Shown: positions 1 to 11,849 of the stretch, one piece after another
Position numbering within the stretch: the stretch's first letter is position 1
How the letters are laid out: each line of letters starts with the position of its first letter
DNA from: Cheilinus undulatus
Taxonomy: Eukaryota; Chordata; Actinopteri; Labriformes; Labridae
DNA length: 64,000 nucleotides
Direction of reading: 5' to 3'
Assembly: GCF_018320785.1 (NCBI RefSeq)
Contig: NC_054884.1
Span: 16,679,667-16,743,666, forward strand
Position numbers and translations under genes: made by a program
Notes under the pieces: generated by a model
Told to the model about the DNA's origin: nothing
Database searches by the model: none
What the model saw: only the letters and a program-made list of their open reading frames with translations

Positions 1-1523
1 AAGTAACTAATTACATTTACTCAAGTTACTATAATTGAGAAGCTTTTTTGTGCACTTCTTTTTCAAAATCACTACTTTTACTTTTACTTAGGTACCCTTT
101 GAGGGAAGTATTGTACTTCACCACATTTTAAAAAGCACTGAGTACTGAGTAAACAATTTAACACTAAAAGCCAAGATGAGGAGATTCTTGCCTTCTTCCA
201 ACAAGAAAATGGCCAGAAGTTTGACTTTCACAGCACATGATGGTCAGTAGCAAGTGTGTCAGTCACGAAAGAGCCAGCTCTTTGTGCTGGCTCTTTAGTG
301 TGAATGATGGGAGATGGCACACCGTTGAGAGCCCTTTACTACCCCCCTCCCACACCCACACACACACACCCACACACACAAAAGAGCTCAGAGTAAAGGG
401 AGGATATTTCCTCCTCACCGTTCTGCCACAGCCAGCACCTTAAAGACATTTCCTCATTAACATAAGCGCTGTGGTTGACTCCATATGTATGTGTAGCTGC
501 TTGTGTTTGTGTGTATGACTTTTAACCAATCAGATGTGATAACAGAAAAGCTGGAGGGGGAGGGGATGATGTTGCTCAGTGCTCCGTGACCATTCAGTCT
601 CCACTCAGAGGAGAAAAGAGAGGAGAAAATGTAGCTATGTAGATTTCAGCAACCAGTAACAATAAATTCCTTATAAATAAGGACATGTGCCATGCTGTGT
701 AACATCTTTTTTTTTTTACAAAACATTATGTAAAATGTAGCCATTCTTCGAGTCTTATAGTTTATAGTCTATTTAGAGTTTGATTTATTTGGGAAATATT
801 TTGACAAAACAGTGTTATATATTTTATTATCATTATTAGTTACGTTTTAATGGAAATCACAGAAGACTACTCGCACTGTGTTTTATGTTTAATGTAAAAA
901 CATCTTTTAGCACATTAAAAAGTTATAGAACTGGTACTTGATTATCTGTAAAAAAAAATATAGTTTTAGGGTTATGTAAAATTTGTGCTATACTAAGAAT
1001 AAAAGGATTTAGTCCAACAATTTTCTGAAAAAAAAAATATGCGCAGTTATATTTATATTTTTAAGACCCATGGATCAAAAATCTTTAATTTTTCTGATTA
1101 ACTAAAAGCCAAAGTTGTACTGAATGCAGAGCCGTTTGTGAGCCAAAGAGCCGACTCTTCTTGCTGAACTGATCACTGAAAAGAGATGTAATTCCCATCA
1201 CAAGTAGTGAGAGAATGATTCGACATTTCATCCTAAACAGCTGTTGCATTTGACTTTAGGTCTAGTCTCACTTTATAAAAAAACAACCTGGTTTTAGAGT
1301 CAAATTCTCTTGTAGTTGATTCATATTAAGAAAAGATCATATTTTACTGTATAACCCCTCGGGTATCAAAAGTATCTACTCAGTAACTTTAAGTAAATTT
1401 TAAATGACTTACTTTTTACTTAGAGAATTATTGATTACTACTTTTACTTCTACTTAAATATATATTGTCCAAAGTAACTTTACTTTTACTTGAGTAAAAT
1501 AGTCTAGTACTTTTTCCACCTTT
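1..1523. mobile_element. hAT-like non-autonomous transposon in an anks3 intron
   Basis: The left end opens inside a sequence (aagtaactaattacattt, then actcaagttact) that reads as the start of a common fish element beginning CAGGGGTGGAAAGTAACT. The right end, about 1380-1523, is an inverted version of the same text (actttacttttacttgagtaaaat, then tactttttccacctttg). About 1.5 kb is therefore one element with inverted ends, missing roughly its first ten bases at the window edge. It contains a CA-rich microsatellite at 345-380 and no coding capacity I could recognise. The same family appears as a 285-bp copy at 21342-21626. The family assignment to hAT rests on the terminal sequence only. Confidence 0.7.
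345..381. repeat. CA-rich microsatellite
   Basis: An imperfect run of cacacaccca and cacaca units. It lies inside the hAT-like element. Confidence 0.85.
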
Positions 1524-4430
1524 GGTGTGACAGTACCACACAGTTTGCTGGAGCCTCCAACTCGGAACTTGGCGATAGCCTGGGGCCCGTCATGGATGCT
1601 GATGCCTTTAGCTCTGTTGCGATTTCGAATCCTTGGGGGTGCGCTGTCTGAGTCCTCAGAGGAGCTCAGGTCTTCAAAATGTGCTGAAAAAACAGTAAAA
1701 AAAATGAGATACAAAGAAACCATAGTAGTGTATTCATCCATCCATCTATCCATACTCTTCTGCTTATCAGGTTTAGCAAGTCAACTCAGACATCCCTCTC
1801 CCCAACTTTCCAATCCCTGCTGGGGGATCTATGGGGCTTTTCCACTACGACTTTTGGCCGCGCCAAGCCAAATCAAGCTGTGCTGATTTACTTTTTCATC
1901 ACCAACGAGCCAGCCCCACCTCCAAGCACACTGCGCTGACGTCAAAGCAGTTTGCTGGGGGGATTTTCCCGATACCCTCCCTCAGTGATAGATTTTTAGC
2001 CCACGGTGAGATGGGGAGATACGTTTCATACATGCCTCTGCTCCAGCTGTCTATAACTCTGTTACTAGAGGCATTCCTAGGCCAAACAGGATATATAGTC
2101 TCTTCAGCCCATTCTGGGTGTTCCCCAAGGTTTTCTCCCAGCTGGGCCTGCCTGGAAGACCACCAAAGGGAGGCATCCTGATCAGATGCCCGAACCAGCC
2201 CAACTGGCTGTTTACAATGTGAAAGAGCAGCCTAGTTCCCTCCAGATGTCTGAACTCCTCATCCTATCTCTAAGGCTGAGCCCAGCAACCCTCCAGAGAA
2301 AACTCCTTTCGGATGCTTGTGTCCGTAATTTCATCCTTTCAGTTACTACCCAGAGTTCACAACCATAGGTGAGGGTTGGGAGGTAAATCGACCAGTAATC
2401 AGAAACTTTAGTGGAAATATAACATACCTGGTTTAATTCTTGGAGTACGTAGGTCGATGAGGCTGACGATCTTAGTGTAACCGTACAGCATAGCAAGAGC
2501 TCGGGCAGTCTCTCCTTTGGCATTGCGGTCGTCCACTTTAACTTTCTGTAAATGATTAGTACAAAACTGATTCAGATGATGAGTCTCCATCTTATGGCAG
2601 TGTCTAAAGCTTTGCTGCATCATAACATGATGCAGCAACAGCTCTTTAACAAACCCTTGCCATCATAGTTCCTACTGATGATGCAACGGTGTGATATTGG
2701 TGTTGCAGCCGGAGATTTCAGATTGTATTATGGCAATGCAGAAGCACAATGTAAACAAACACCAGGAACACTAATGTGCAAACACAGTGCTGTACACCGT
2801 CAGTGGTTCTGCCATCCTACAGTAATACCATCTTACCCCATAAAGCCTCTGCAACAAGCTTTCATGACAGCACAGAGGGGATGGATTCACCACCTTACAT
2901 GCTTCTGAGACATTTACACTGAAGGCAAGATGTCAAAGAGGCATAATTATCTCACCTTGAACTCTTAACAGGGCTTATTTTACCATGCATGCTATTTTCT
3001 TCACTGAACAATGTCCAACTCACATGATCAAGCAGATACTGAACAATGATTTCATGTCCAGAAGCAGCAGCCTCCATCAGAGGAGTGAAACCAGACCCTG
3101 GCTCCCTGTGAAGGAAAAAAAGAAGTGATGACAAACACAGTTTGAATAGAGGATGACTTTGTTTGGTTTTAAATAATAAAGGCACTCACTTTACATTAGC
3201 GTTAGCGTTGTTATCCAGCAGAAACTTGACCATCTGCTGGTGCCCTGTGCTTGTGCAGTGGAACAGAGCGGTCCAACCTCGAGAGTCCTTCAGCTCCAAC
3301 TCTGCACCTTGCTTTTATGTTGAAAAAGGGGTTAAGGTTCTTTCATATGTGTAATATGATCATCATTTGTATTAAAAACTCTTCAAGTGCTCTGCTCTCA
3401 CTGCTTTGACAGGTCAAAATTTAGCCTTCCAATGCTTTATTTTATCTACAGTGTAAAAACTTGGATTTCTATCTTAATTAGAACTAAATGTGTCATCATT
3501 CACAGCAATAGTACCAGATGCCTGAGATCTTTCTCAGTTATGTTAAGCCTACGACTAAAAATGAAACACATTAGCTTTGCTCAGAAGTGTTGGAAGAACA
3601 GTAGACAGTTTGATCCAACTTTATAGATCTTGACTTGTTTTACAGTGTAAAACTAAACTTAAAACCCATTAAAATGTGTTAGTGGATAGGTTGTGTCTAC
3701 CTTTGTAGAATTCTGAGCAATAACAGAATGAATAAAATTGACTTTTTTTGTGCAATCCTGGCTAAAATCTAGATTTTGAATGCAATTTGCAATGTGTATT
3801 GTTTACATTGGTATTTGATTACCATCTGCCCACTTGGTTAGACTTTCTTATTACATAATGGCCCTCAGTAATACAACCTCAATGTTTAATGTAACTTTAA
3901 AATGAGTCCACTTTGCATGCAGAGCAACAGTTTATGTCAAACAGATCAGTTTTGTACCTGAAGCAGAAAGTAAGCGATGCTTTCATTCCCACAGCTTGCT
4001 GCCAGCATCAGGGGGGTTAACCCTTTGGCAGTGGTGGCATTTACATTCACACCAGCCTCCAGCAGCAGATTTGCAATGTTGTCATGTCCAATGTAAGAGG
4101 CGTACATCAGCGGGGTCCAGCCTCCTTTGTTTTTGCCATTCAGGTCCACCTCACGCCTAAAAGACACAAGATTACAGCCATTAATACATGCATACTGGTG
4201 TCACAGAGGCTGGTGATGAGAGGAACATTAAGGTAAAAATGATATTATTATTTAGGGACCTACTTTTTAATGCACTCTGCCACCACGTCGTACTGTCCGA
4301 TGGAGCAGGCCGTATGCAGGTCCAGAGGGACATCCAGCTCCTCAGGTCTCACCAGGGAGTCACCCAGCCACAGGGAGAGACTGGCACCCAGCTGCTCCGA
4401 TTCACTGGCTTCATCACTGAGCTCTGACAT
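1520..4430 (-). CDS. anks3: anks3, ankyrin repeat and SAM domain protein 3 (5' half)
   Basis: This encodes the ankyrin half of ANKS3, a scaffold of the nephronophthisis/ciliary network that binds NEK8, ANKS6 and BICC1. Six coding exons read 4430-4264, 4156-3958, 3311-3190, 3105-3024, 2545-2428 and 1683-1520; phases agree at every junction and give 284 codons. The protein starts MSELSDEASESEQLG, followed by about five ankyrin repeats (GGWTPLMYASYIGH, KGLTPLMLAASCGN, RGWTALFHCTSTGH, SGFTPLMEAAASGH, KGETARALAMLYGY). It then has the acidic FEDLSSSEDSDSAPP segment and SIHDGPQAIAKF, both matching the human protein. The SAM domain and C-terminal coiled coil should lie left of the window. The donor of the last visible exon (AAAG|GTGGAA) coincides with the end of the hAT-like element, so that exon end is the least certain one; an earlier donor (GTG|GTACTG) is possible. 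Confidence 0.93.
2060..2405 (-). mobile_element. LINE fragment, C-terminal reverse-transcriptase tail
   Basis: On the minus strand this reads LTYGCELWVVTERMKLRTQ, then ERSFLWRVAGLSLRDRMRSSD and IWRELG. This is the recognisable end of the fish non-LTR retrotransposon reverse-transcriptase ORF (consensus like YGCETWVMTERVRSR...RVAGLSLRDRVRSS..REELG). It lies in an anks3 intron just after exon 5, in the same orientation as the gene. It is 5'-truncated and decayed. I cannot fix the clade (L2, Rex1 or related). Confidence 0.75.
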
Positions 4431-6306
4431 GATTCACCTCTTTACTTCTGCCCTCCACACAGCTTAACACGGAGACAGAAACAATAACACTGTGAAACAC
4501 TGTTCAGTATTACAAACCCCTGGATTTACCATTACAGTCACGTTATGGCACTCTAAGTATTACATATTAGAATTTTGACGAGTAATCTTCCTGAAGACAA
4601 TGTTACAAATACAAGCCCCTAAATGTCAGCTAATAAGAGAAGACTTATATCAGCTTTGGCTTCCAAAGTTGCTCCACTGGCTAGCTCAACGTTAGCTTAG
4701 CAGCACAGTTAGCCCCGGTATGAACTTTTCTCATCCACACAAAAACCCTCTAAATAAACCAGAAATACAACAGAATCCTGGATTTATTGAATACGTTATC
4801 TTGAATGGCTTCTTTTTTACAAATAAGGCAGGTTTCAAGCGGTAAAAAACTTACAATGAACAGCGTACGGTTTGTTTTCACTGCGGCTGAAAGTTTTGTT
4901 TTGTGTGTTACCCTCAATTGTGCTCGTGTTGAAACATGCCCCGCCCTTTCCTGTTTAAAGGACAGTTAAACTTCTCAGAATTAGAAATATTGCATTAGCT
5001 GTACATTAGTGGCGTAAATTTAATTTCGCATTGGCCCTTAAATTTTGATAGCAGGTGAAATATTTCAATTTCGAGTAAAATTATATAGATACATAAAAAT
5101 GGAATAAAACAGATTTAGAAATAAGTCAATAAATACTTTATATAAAAGAAGAGGTATGTGCATTAAAAAATAGATGCAAAAAAAACGGGATCTACGGGGT
5201 AATTTAACATGATACAAAAATGAGATGACATGCAGGCTTTCAAAGAAATACATGTATTAGTTTGCTGTAATTTACTGTTACTCCTAGTGCTGGCTCCAGC
5301 CATTTTAGTGCCCTAGACGAGATTCCAGTTTGGTGTCCCCCATCCCCGGCTCTTCATCATTACCACGGAGAAAGTTGATAGTTTTCTCACTAATATTATC
5401 ATAGGATTGTTGTTTTGATTTTTTCTGTAGTTAGAAATATATTTCATATAATGCACACAGTGAAATGTTTAAGAGGAATTCAGCAAAGATGACCTAAGAT
5501 AACTACAAAACACAAATAAACATGGAAGTTATTGGGCCTATTAAGATACAGTCCAGATCTCAGGGGTCTGGGAGTTTCTCCCCCAGGATTTTTAGATAAA
5601 AAGCTCTATTTTATGGTAATTTATGCACTCACTTTATTTTTATCAAATGAATCACTGAGATTTCAAAATGTGTGCCTTTTATTTGCTTTACAGGCAGTAT
5701 CATCGGCTAGTAGTTTGGGATTTCTGTGCATTTCTTGTCCCAATATTTGAATTTAATTTATTATTATCATAGTCATTGTTATTTTTATTATTATCATTAA
5801 AATCACTTCTATTATATCATCTACTACTAGTGTGCTATATTGTTCATGAGTAGTGCAGTTCATTGACAGAAATACTTGTAATCTCAATGATCCAAAGACA
5901 CAAAAAATAGACTAATACAGTAAGTACAGGCAAATAAAAATATCACAATCCTTAAGGCCTTTGGTAAACATAACCAAACTAGAAAAGCACTCAGAGAGTG
6001 CAGACCTCTGCCATTAGCTCTATCTCCCAACAGTAAAGAATCCTTTAAAAAAAAATTCCTGGATCCAGACGGTGATCCGGATCACTCCCAAAATCTAATC
6101 AGTTCTTCCTTATGCCATTTCTGACATTTTCTGAAAATTTTATCAAAATCCACCCATAACTTTTTGAGTTATGTTGCTAACAAATTAACAAACCCTGCCG
6201 ATCACATAACCTCCTTGGCGGAGGTAATTAACTGAGTAACTTTGTTATATTTGTAATCGACTTATGCATTCGTTATTATAAAGAATGCATAGATACAAAA
6301 GAAAAG
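4431..6306. other. Intergenic: anks3 5' flank and C8orf33-homologue 3' flank
   Basis: The first 500 bases should hold the anks3 promoter and 5' UTR; a TTAGC-rich patch is at about 4680-4715. There is no clear TATA box. The rest is AT-rich. At 5285-5345 there is a short dispersed repeat (ggctccagccattttagtgccctag). At about 5995-6228 there is a second one ending cctccttggcggaggtaat. I see no coding exon. Confidence 0.6.
5995..6228 (+). repeat. Dispersed fish repeat, tail with ...cttggcggaggtaat
   Basis: The text gatccagacggtgatccgg, then atcaaaatccacccataact and ttgagttatgttgctaac, ending ctccttggcggaggtaat, is a dispersed tail that I recall from many fish loci. It looks like the 3' part of a retroposon (LINE or SINE) but carries no ORF. 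The class is not settled. Confidence 0.5.
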
Positions 6307-6313
6307 GTTTTAT
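6305..6313 (-). terminator. Poly(A) signal of the C8orf33 homologue
   Basis: Plus strand ggttttattcag reads as AATAAA on the minus strand, about 170 bases beyond the stop codon. A plausible 3' end signal. Confidence 0.5.
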
Positions 6314-6482
6314 TCAGATAAACAGTTTAGGCGACAATCATTTACAGAATATTCAAGTGTTGTGAAGATTTTTTTTCCCCATTCATCTTAAATGCAGTCA
6401 TCTTACCTCTTCTGTTAGTTTTTTTATTTTTCACAACAATGTCCATCATATTGTTCAGTGAAATGTATCTCAAAGGTCAAAA

Positions 6483-8722
6483 TCAAAAGAAATTAAAGCG
6501 GAACTCTTCTTTTGATGGGGTAAAGACGAAGGCTGATGCCGTCTGCTCTTGAGTCTGTTCTTTCAGCTCTGTTTCCTGGGTTTTAACTTCAGCTTTCCGA
6601 TGGAAAACACTCTTCTTTGGAGAATCTGACACAAGTTTGACCTGAGCTGAAGCAATTTCTGAAGAGAAAGGACATTTTTTGTAAATAAACAGCACTTGTA
6701 GTTGCCCTATTTAATAACTTTCAATTCAATTGCTCTTCTGCTACAACCCACTCACCGTTCTGAATAAGTCTGTACTGTATTTTTTTCTCTTCCTCCATTT
6801 TCTTCCTATAATCACCAGTCATGGCTCTCATCACCTGCCTCTTTTTAGCCAGAGGAGCTTTGGAACTTCGCAGAGTCTTCAAAGCATGAGAGGCTTCTTC
6901 CTCTGGGGGGGAGGAAATATTTAATGCATCACTTCTAAATGCAGTTGGGTTCTTTTATTAACATAAAATACTGGTTTTAAACTAAATTCAAACATCATAC
7001 TCTGTTTTGATGTTCCCTTCTGGGACTTCATTGCCAGCTCCAGCTGCTCGATGCACCAATCCAGCTGCCTGTTCAGCTGCTCCTCTGCACTCTGAAATGC
7101 ATCCAGGGATTCAATCAGCAAATAAACTAGAACCTAACAGGATCACTTAAAAGAACTTTTCACACTGACCAGCTCTGTGCCCTCAGCTCCTTGACTCCCT
7201 TCTGCTGAAGCTTGCATCTGCTGTGTTTCGGTGCTATCTGAGGACTTTTTCTTTCCAGATTTCTTCTTCTTCTTTTTGTTTTTTGACTGCACCGATGATT
7301 CAGATGGAGAGCTAACCTCCTGCAGTAAGGAGGGCTTTTCCTGTTGGCTACCTAGTGACGATGTGTCTGGGGTTTCCGCTGTGTCCATGCTTTCTACCGG
7401 TGTGTCAGGAGGGATTTGGAAGTTGAAGGTAAAAGCAGAGCCCCGTCCTGTGAAAGATAACTGGCTTGCTGCTGGATCAGAACTGGACGATGTTGATGTT
7501 TCCCCCTGAGGGTCAAAAGGACCCTCTGATAGGAAGTTAAATCTGAAGGTGTTGTCTGTGCGAGTCCAAAGGGGCTTCTCAGGTCTGCTTTCAGCAGGAG
7601 CAGAGCTGTTTGGTTTGGGTTCAATATCTGTCAAAGGAACAAACACAAATTTTAAAATAATGTATTTTAAGGGGTATGACATTGAATTTGAATTTTGGTA
7701 ATATCCAAAAAGCCTGCTGTAACAAATACAGATGAGGTATCTCACAGTTCCTCTCAATGGAATAATGCATAGCTGCATCCATCCATACATTATCTATACC
7801 GCCCAGGCAATTACCTGGGGCCTCGTGCTCCAAGCGTCCTCAGAGCAAAGAAAGCATAGACATAAAAAGTGAGGTTAAAATAAAAATTATTTCAATAATT
7901 ACACTAGTTGGAATCTAGTATGAGTCTGAAAGTGACCAATAAGTTCCTTGGGAGAGAAAATATTTTATTTTTAAGTGGTAAAATAGCATAAAATCAATCA
8001 AAAGTTATTATTTGAGGCAGCTCTATACATAATGTGGTGAGCTCATATATTTTTTTTTCTTTGAATTCTGGCCTTGAGATGTTAAAACATATATTTAAAC
8101 GTGAATTTTGGACACATTTGTCAAATATGATGGGATAAGCAAGTACAGCTTCCCCCATTTGGGTGTGTCCTTTGGCTCAGAGGCTTTGCTAACTGATAAT
8201 AGATGATTTAAAATGTTTTTTTTTACTTGCTTTTATGGTTTTGAGTCAAATGAAGAAGGGTCGTGGGGACTGGAGCAAATCCAAGTTATCCAAGCTGGGA
8301 AATAATACAAATATGTACAACTTCAATCAAGTAGTTAAAAGACGATATAATAACACATTATTTACTCTTAACTATTAGTGACTTTATGTCCAGATTTTAT
8401 TTTTATTATGACAACGGAAGGGAATTTGATCATTTGCATTCGTTAGATTTTCAGAGAATTGCAGTTATAAGAATTACATTTATTATTTAGTCGACTTCAG
8501 TCTCATGTCTCTATTTGAATGGAAACTAATGAACTGCATAGTACACTGTCATTTAAACCCTGCGATTAGTTAATTTAAGTTAAACCGGGACTCCAGAAAC
8601 TCACATTTTGATATACCAAGATAAGACCAGACATGCAGAAAGGCGTAGGGGCTGAGCTCATGCTACGTGGGCCTAATAATGTAAGTAAATGTACCTATAA
8701 ACAGCAGCCTCTGCTCACTCAT
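6483..8722 (-). CDS. C8orf33 homologue (UPF0488 family)
   Basis: A protein of unknown function homologous to human C8orf33. Five coding exons read 8722-8695, 7627-7170, 7091-7001, 6902-6756 and 6658-6483; they sum to 900 nt (299 aa). The first exon is tiny (MSEQRLLFI plus one base) and joins in phase G|AT to DIEPKPNSS. Family marks are RQLDWCIEQLELAMKSQK and KEEASHALKTLRSSKAPLAKKRQ, followed by GDYRKKMEEE; the C-terminus is EEFRFNFF, as in the human protein. A lysine-rich stretch (KNKKKKKKSGKKKSS) is a likely nuclear or nucleolar signal. F-x-F-N-F occurs three times: FRFNF and FTFNF in exon 2 and FRFNF at the end. An alternative in-frame start would read through intron sequence at 7790 and is unlikely. 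On the minus strand AATAAA lies near 6307-6312, downstream of the stop. Confidence 0.92.
7800..8690. other. Intron 1 of the C8orf33 homologue
   Basis: AT-rich intron sequence between the short first coding exon and exon 2. I see no exon or recognisable element. Confidence 0.6.
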
Positions 8723-8739
8723 GCTCAGACTTCCGGCGT

Positions 8740-9870
8740 CGCACGTTTCTATCCAGAAGAGTAACAGCTAGAACAAACTATTAAATCTTATCTTAACCCA
8801 GAGAGACATTCTATGGCACATATTTGGTCTATATTGTAAATACCCGTCTCTTCTGTCCATGCTGTTTTTGGAAAACTCACCACTGGTGTCACCTTAGAAT
8901 GGGTCCGTCTCGTATCTGCTCCTTAACACTTGTCGTTCCGCTCCTTTCGCGCTCTCGTAATCCCGCCGGTTCGGTGTATAAACACACATATAAAAAGCGA
9001 CTCATTCATTTGAAATAGTAATAACATATCGATAATTGCGTTATATTTATACAAACATGACGGTTCAGGTTACGTTTTAAAAGATAAAAGCAGACGATAT
9101 AGCGTTGCTGGGATGAAGGTCGCCGCGGATTAAGTTGCTTTTGAATCTGAAAACGATTTGTGTGGTAGATAAACGAAGGCTGAGGGAAAGGACACTTAAA
9201 AACGATACTTCATATGATAAAGATATGAGTCATACAAGGAGGGGTATCAGAACTAGAATTATATAACAAATTATTCAAACAAGAAAACGTATTTTATGAT
9301 CAGTCTGTCGGTGGTTAGGTTCCCTCCCAGCTTCCATCTTTTTTTCCCACACGGATAAATGTCAGGCATCCTGGCTTAAAGTGCGCGATCCTTAATTAAT
9401 GTACAGAAAGGCCAGTTATTATTCCTAAGAGTATTTTTGATGTCGGAAACAGCGTGGATGACCTCAGTGTGAAATGCTTGCTCAAATACACACCAGAGCA
9501 CTGGTAGAGGAAGCATGAAACATTCATTTGGTTGAGATGCTCTGTGCTAAATCAGGTCTCGTAACATTAACTAAAAACTGTCCCAACCTTTAGTGAGGAA
9601 TGTTAATTCGGTGTAGGATGGTATGGGTTTAAATTACCGGTTAGTCATTTTAAAAAAGTCCCAAAACTAAAACGTGTCAAAATCTCTATTAAAAGAGCAC
9701 TTTTTGTTCAATTCTACTTCGAATGCAGAGCCAGTGTTCTTCCTTTTTTTCCTCAGCTAATCACATTCCGTTAGGGATTTAAGCCTGAACCAATCAGAGA
9801 GGGGAAGAGGCGGGACATTAAGAGCTGCGCCTCTCAGGCTATAAATCCCGTCCCCCGCTCCTTCTCGTCA
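8740..9870. promoter_or_regulatory. Shared upstream region between the C8orf33 homologue and H3.3
   Basis: The two genes are transcribed away from each other, with about 1.1 kb between the C8orf33-homologue start codon and the H3.3 TATA region. CpG content rises at 8900-8950 and again at 9110-9130. A spliced untranslated exon of the minus-strand gene could lie at about 8879-8960, because ACCAGTG|GTGAGT on the minus strand is a good donor there. I cannot tell whether that exon is used. Confidence 0.4.
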
Positions 9871-9915
9871 ACATTGCCAAGCGACGAAGAGAAGAGGAGT
9901 TTCAGAAACAGAAAG
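9780..9915 (+). promoter_or_regulatory. h3-3: H3.3 core promoter and untranslated exon 1
   Basis: A CCAAT box in inverted-compatible context (aaccaatcagag, near 9789) and a TATA box (gctataaatccc, near 9840) precede a short untranslated exon, roughly 9870-9915. That exon ends gaaag|gtaact. The first intron runs to an acceptor just before the start codon (aatcagcag, near 10679). CCAAT plus TATA in front of a spliced, polyadenylated histone gene fits a replacement histone. Confidence 0.75.
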
Positions 9916-10683
9916 GTAACTTAAGAAAGCATTTTGTGAATTGCTTGGATATTTATGTACTCTTGTTTTGTACTCTTAGTCTTAGGTCGTCAAACGTGTG
10001 GGATTCCTGTTTTCACCGCCGTTTGTATCATCCTCTTGTTAACAAAACGGCGCGCGCTATCGCTAACAGTTAGCAGGCTAACTGTTTAGCTCAGTTCAGC
10101 GGTTTTGTATTGTCTAATAACCCATTTACATTTTACATCGAATTTAAATTGTTAATTCATGACGTATCTCAGTAAGTTCTTTTAAAATCAATGGTCTTTA
10201 GTGTGTACAAAACCGCTTTAAGTGATGAGGTGAGCCTCTGTGTGGGCTAGCTGGCGCCATTTTGCAACCGTCCATGCTAGCTTCAAAATTGCTCCCCAAC
10301 GACAGCCGTCTGAAACGTGTGTCTCTCTCGAAGCTTAATGGTGGCGGGGCTTCTTATATTAAATATTTAGCCACTGAAATAAAGAAAGAATTGAAGGGTA
10401 TTTTCCGTTGTCTCAAACGTGAAAGCATCACACCGGGGGAGGCTCCCGCTCAAGTCTTTGTTTTGTGTTTACTCCGAGTAATGTTTGAAAGTTAAAGATT
10501 ACGATATGTTTATTTTCATTCGGATGTGGGTCACAACTCAGTACCGGTGGTAGAGGCATCACTGCGACACCTCACTCACGCTTTGAATTGACCCTTTGTG
10601 ATCTGTAGTAATGTGTCACTATTTAATGTTTTCACTAATGCTGAATGGTCCTATCTTTTGTTTGTGATAAAATCAGCAGGTGA

Positions 10684-11474
<791 letters not shown>

Positions 11475-11773
11475 ATGTTGTGATTTTATCTTTTTAATGG
11501 GGGGTGGGTGGTGGGTCTGACTGGGGTTTGTTTTTGTAAATCTTGGAACTATTACCAGCATGTGTACCACCATATTTGTTTGTAGTTTCAGGCATGTTTG
11601 TTCATTTGTCATTTCCCTTTCATTCTTGACTATCCTTGACTGTCCCATTCACTGTAGATTAGAGCTTCATACATGTAAATGCTGAAAGAAGTATTCCACT
11701 GCCTTCCTCAGGTTTGCAAGTTTATTTTAGACTCTCTTCTCCTGTGTGTGCATGTCATAGGATTTCTCGTGCT

Positions 11774-11841
11774 GTAAATAAACTTTCCGCTACCTCAAAC
11801 TTTGCGTTTAAATGTTGTTTTTGCTATTTTAAATAAAGGAA
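11774..11841 (+). terminator. h3-3: Poly(A) signals of H3.3
   Basis: AATAAA occurs in gctgtaaataaactttcc and again about 55 bases on in tttaaataaagg. Both are about 300-360 bases after the stop codon. Confidence 0.65.
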
Positions 11842-11849
11842 CTATAGTA

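Noticed and set aside
1527-2368. Plus-strand reading frames across the anks3 exon 6 region
   Set aside because: They are shadows of the minus-strand exon and of the LINE fragment.
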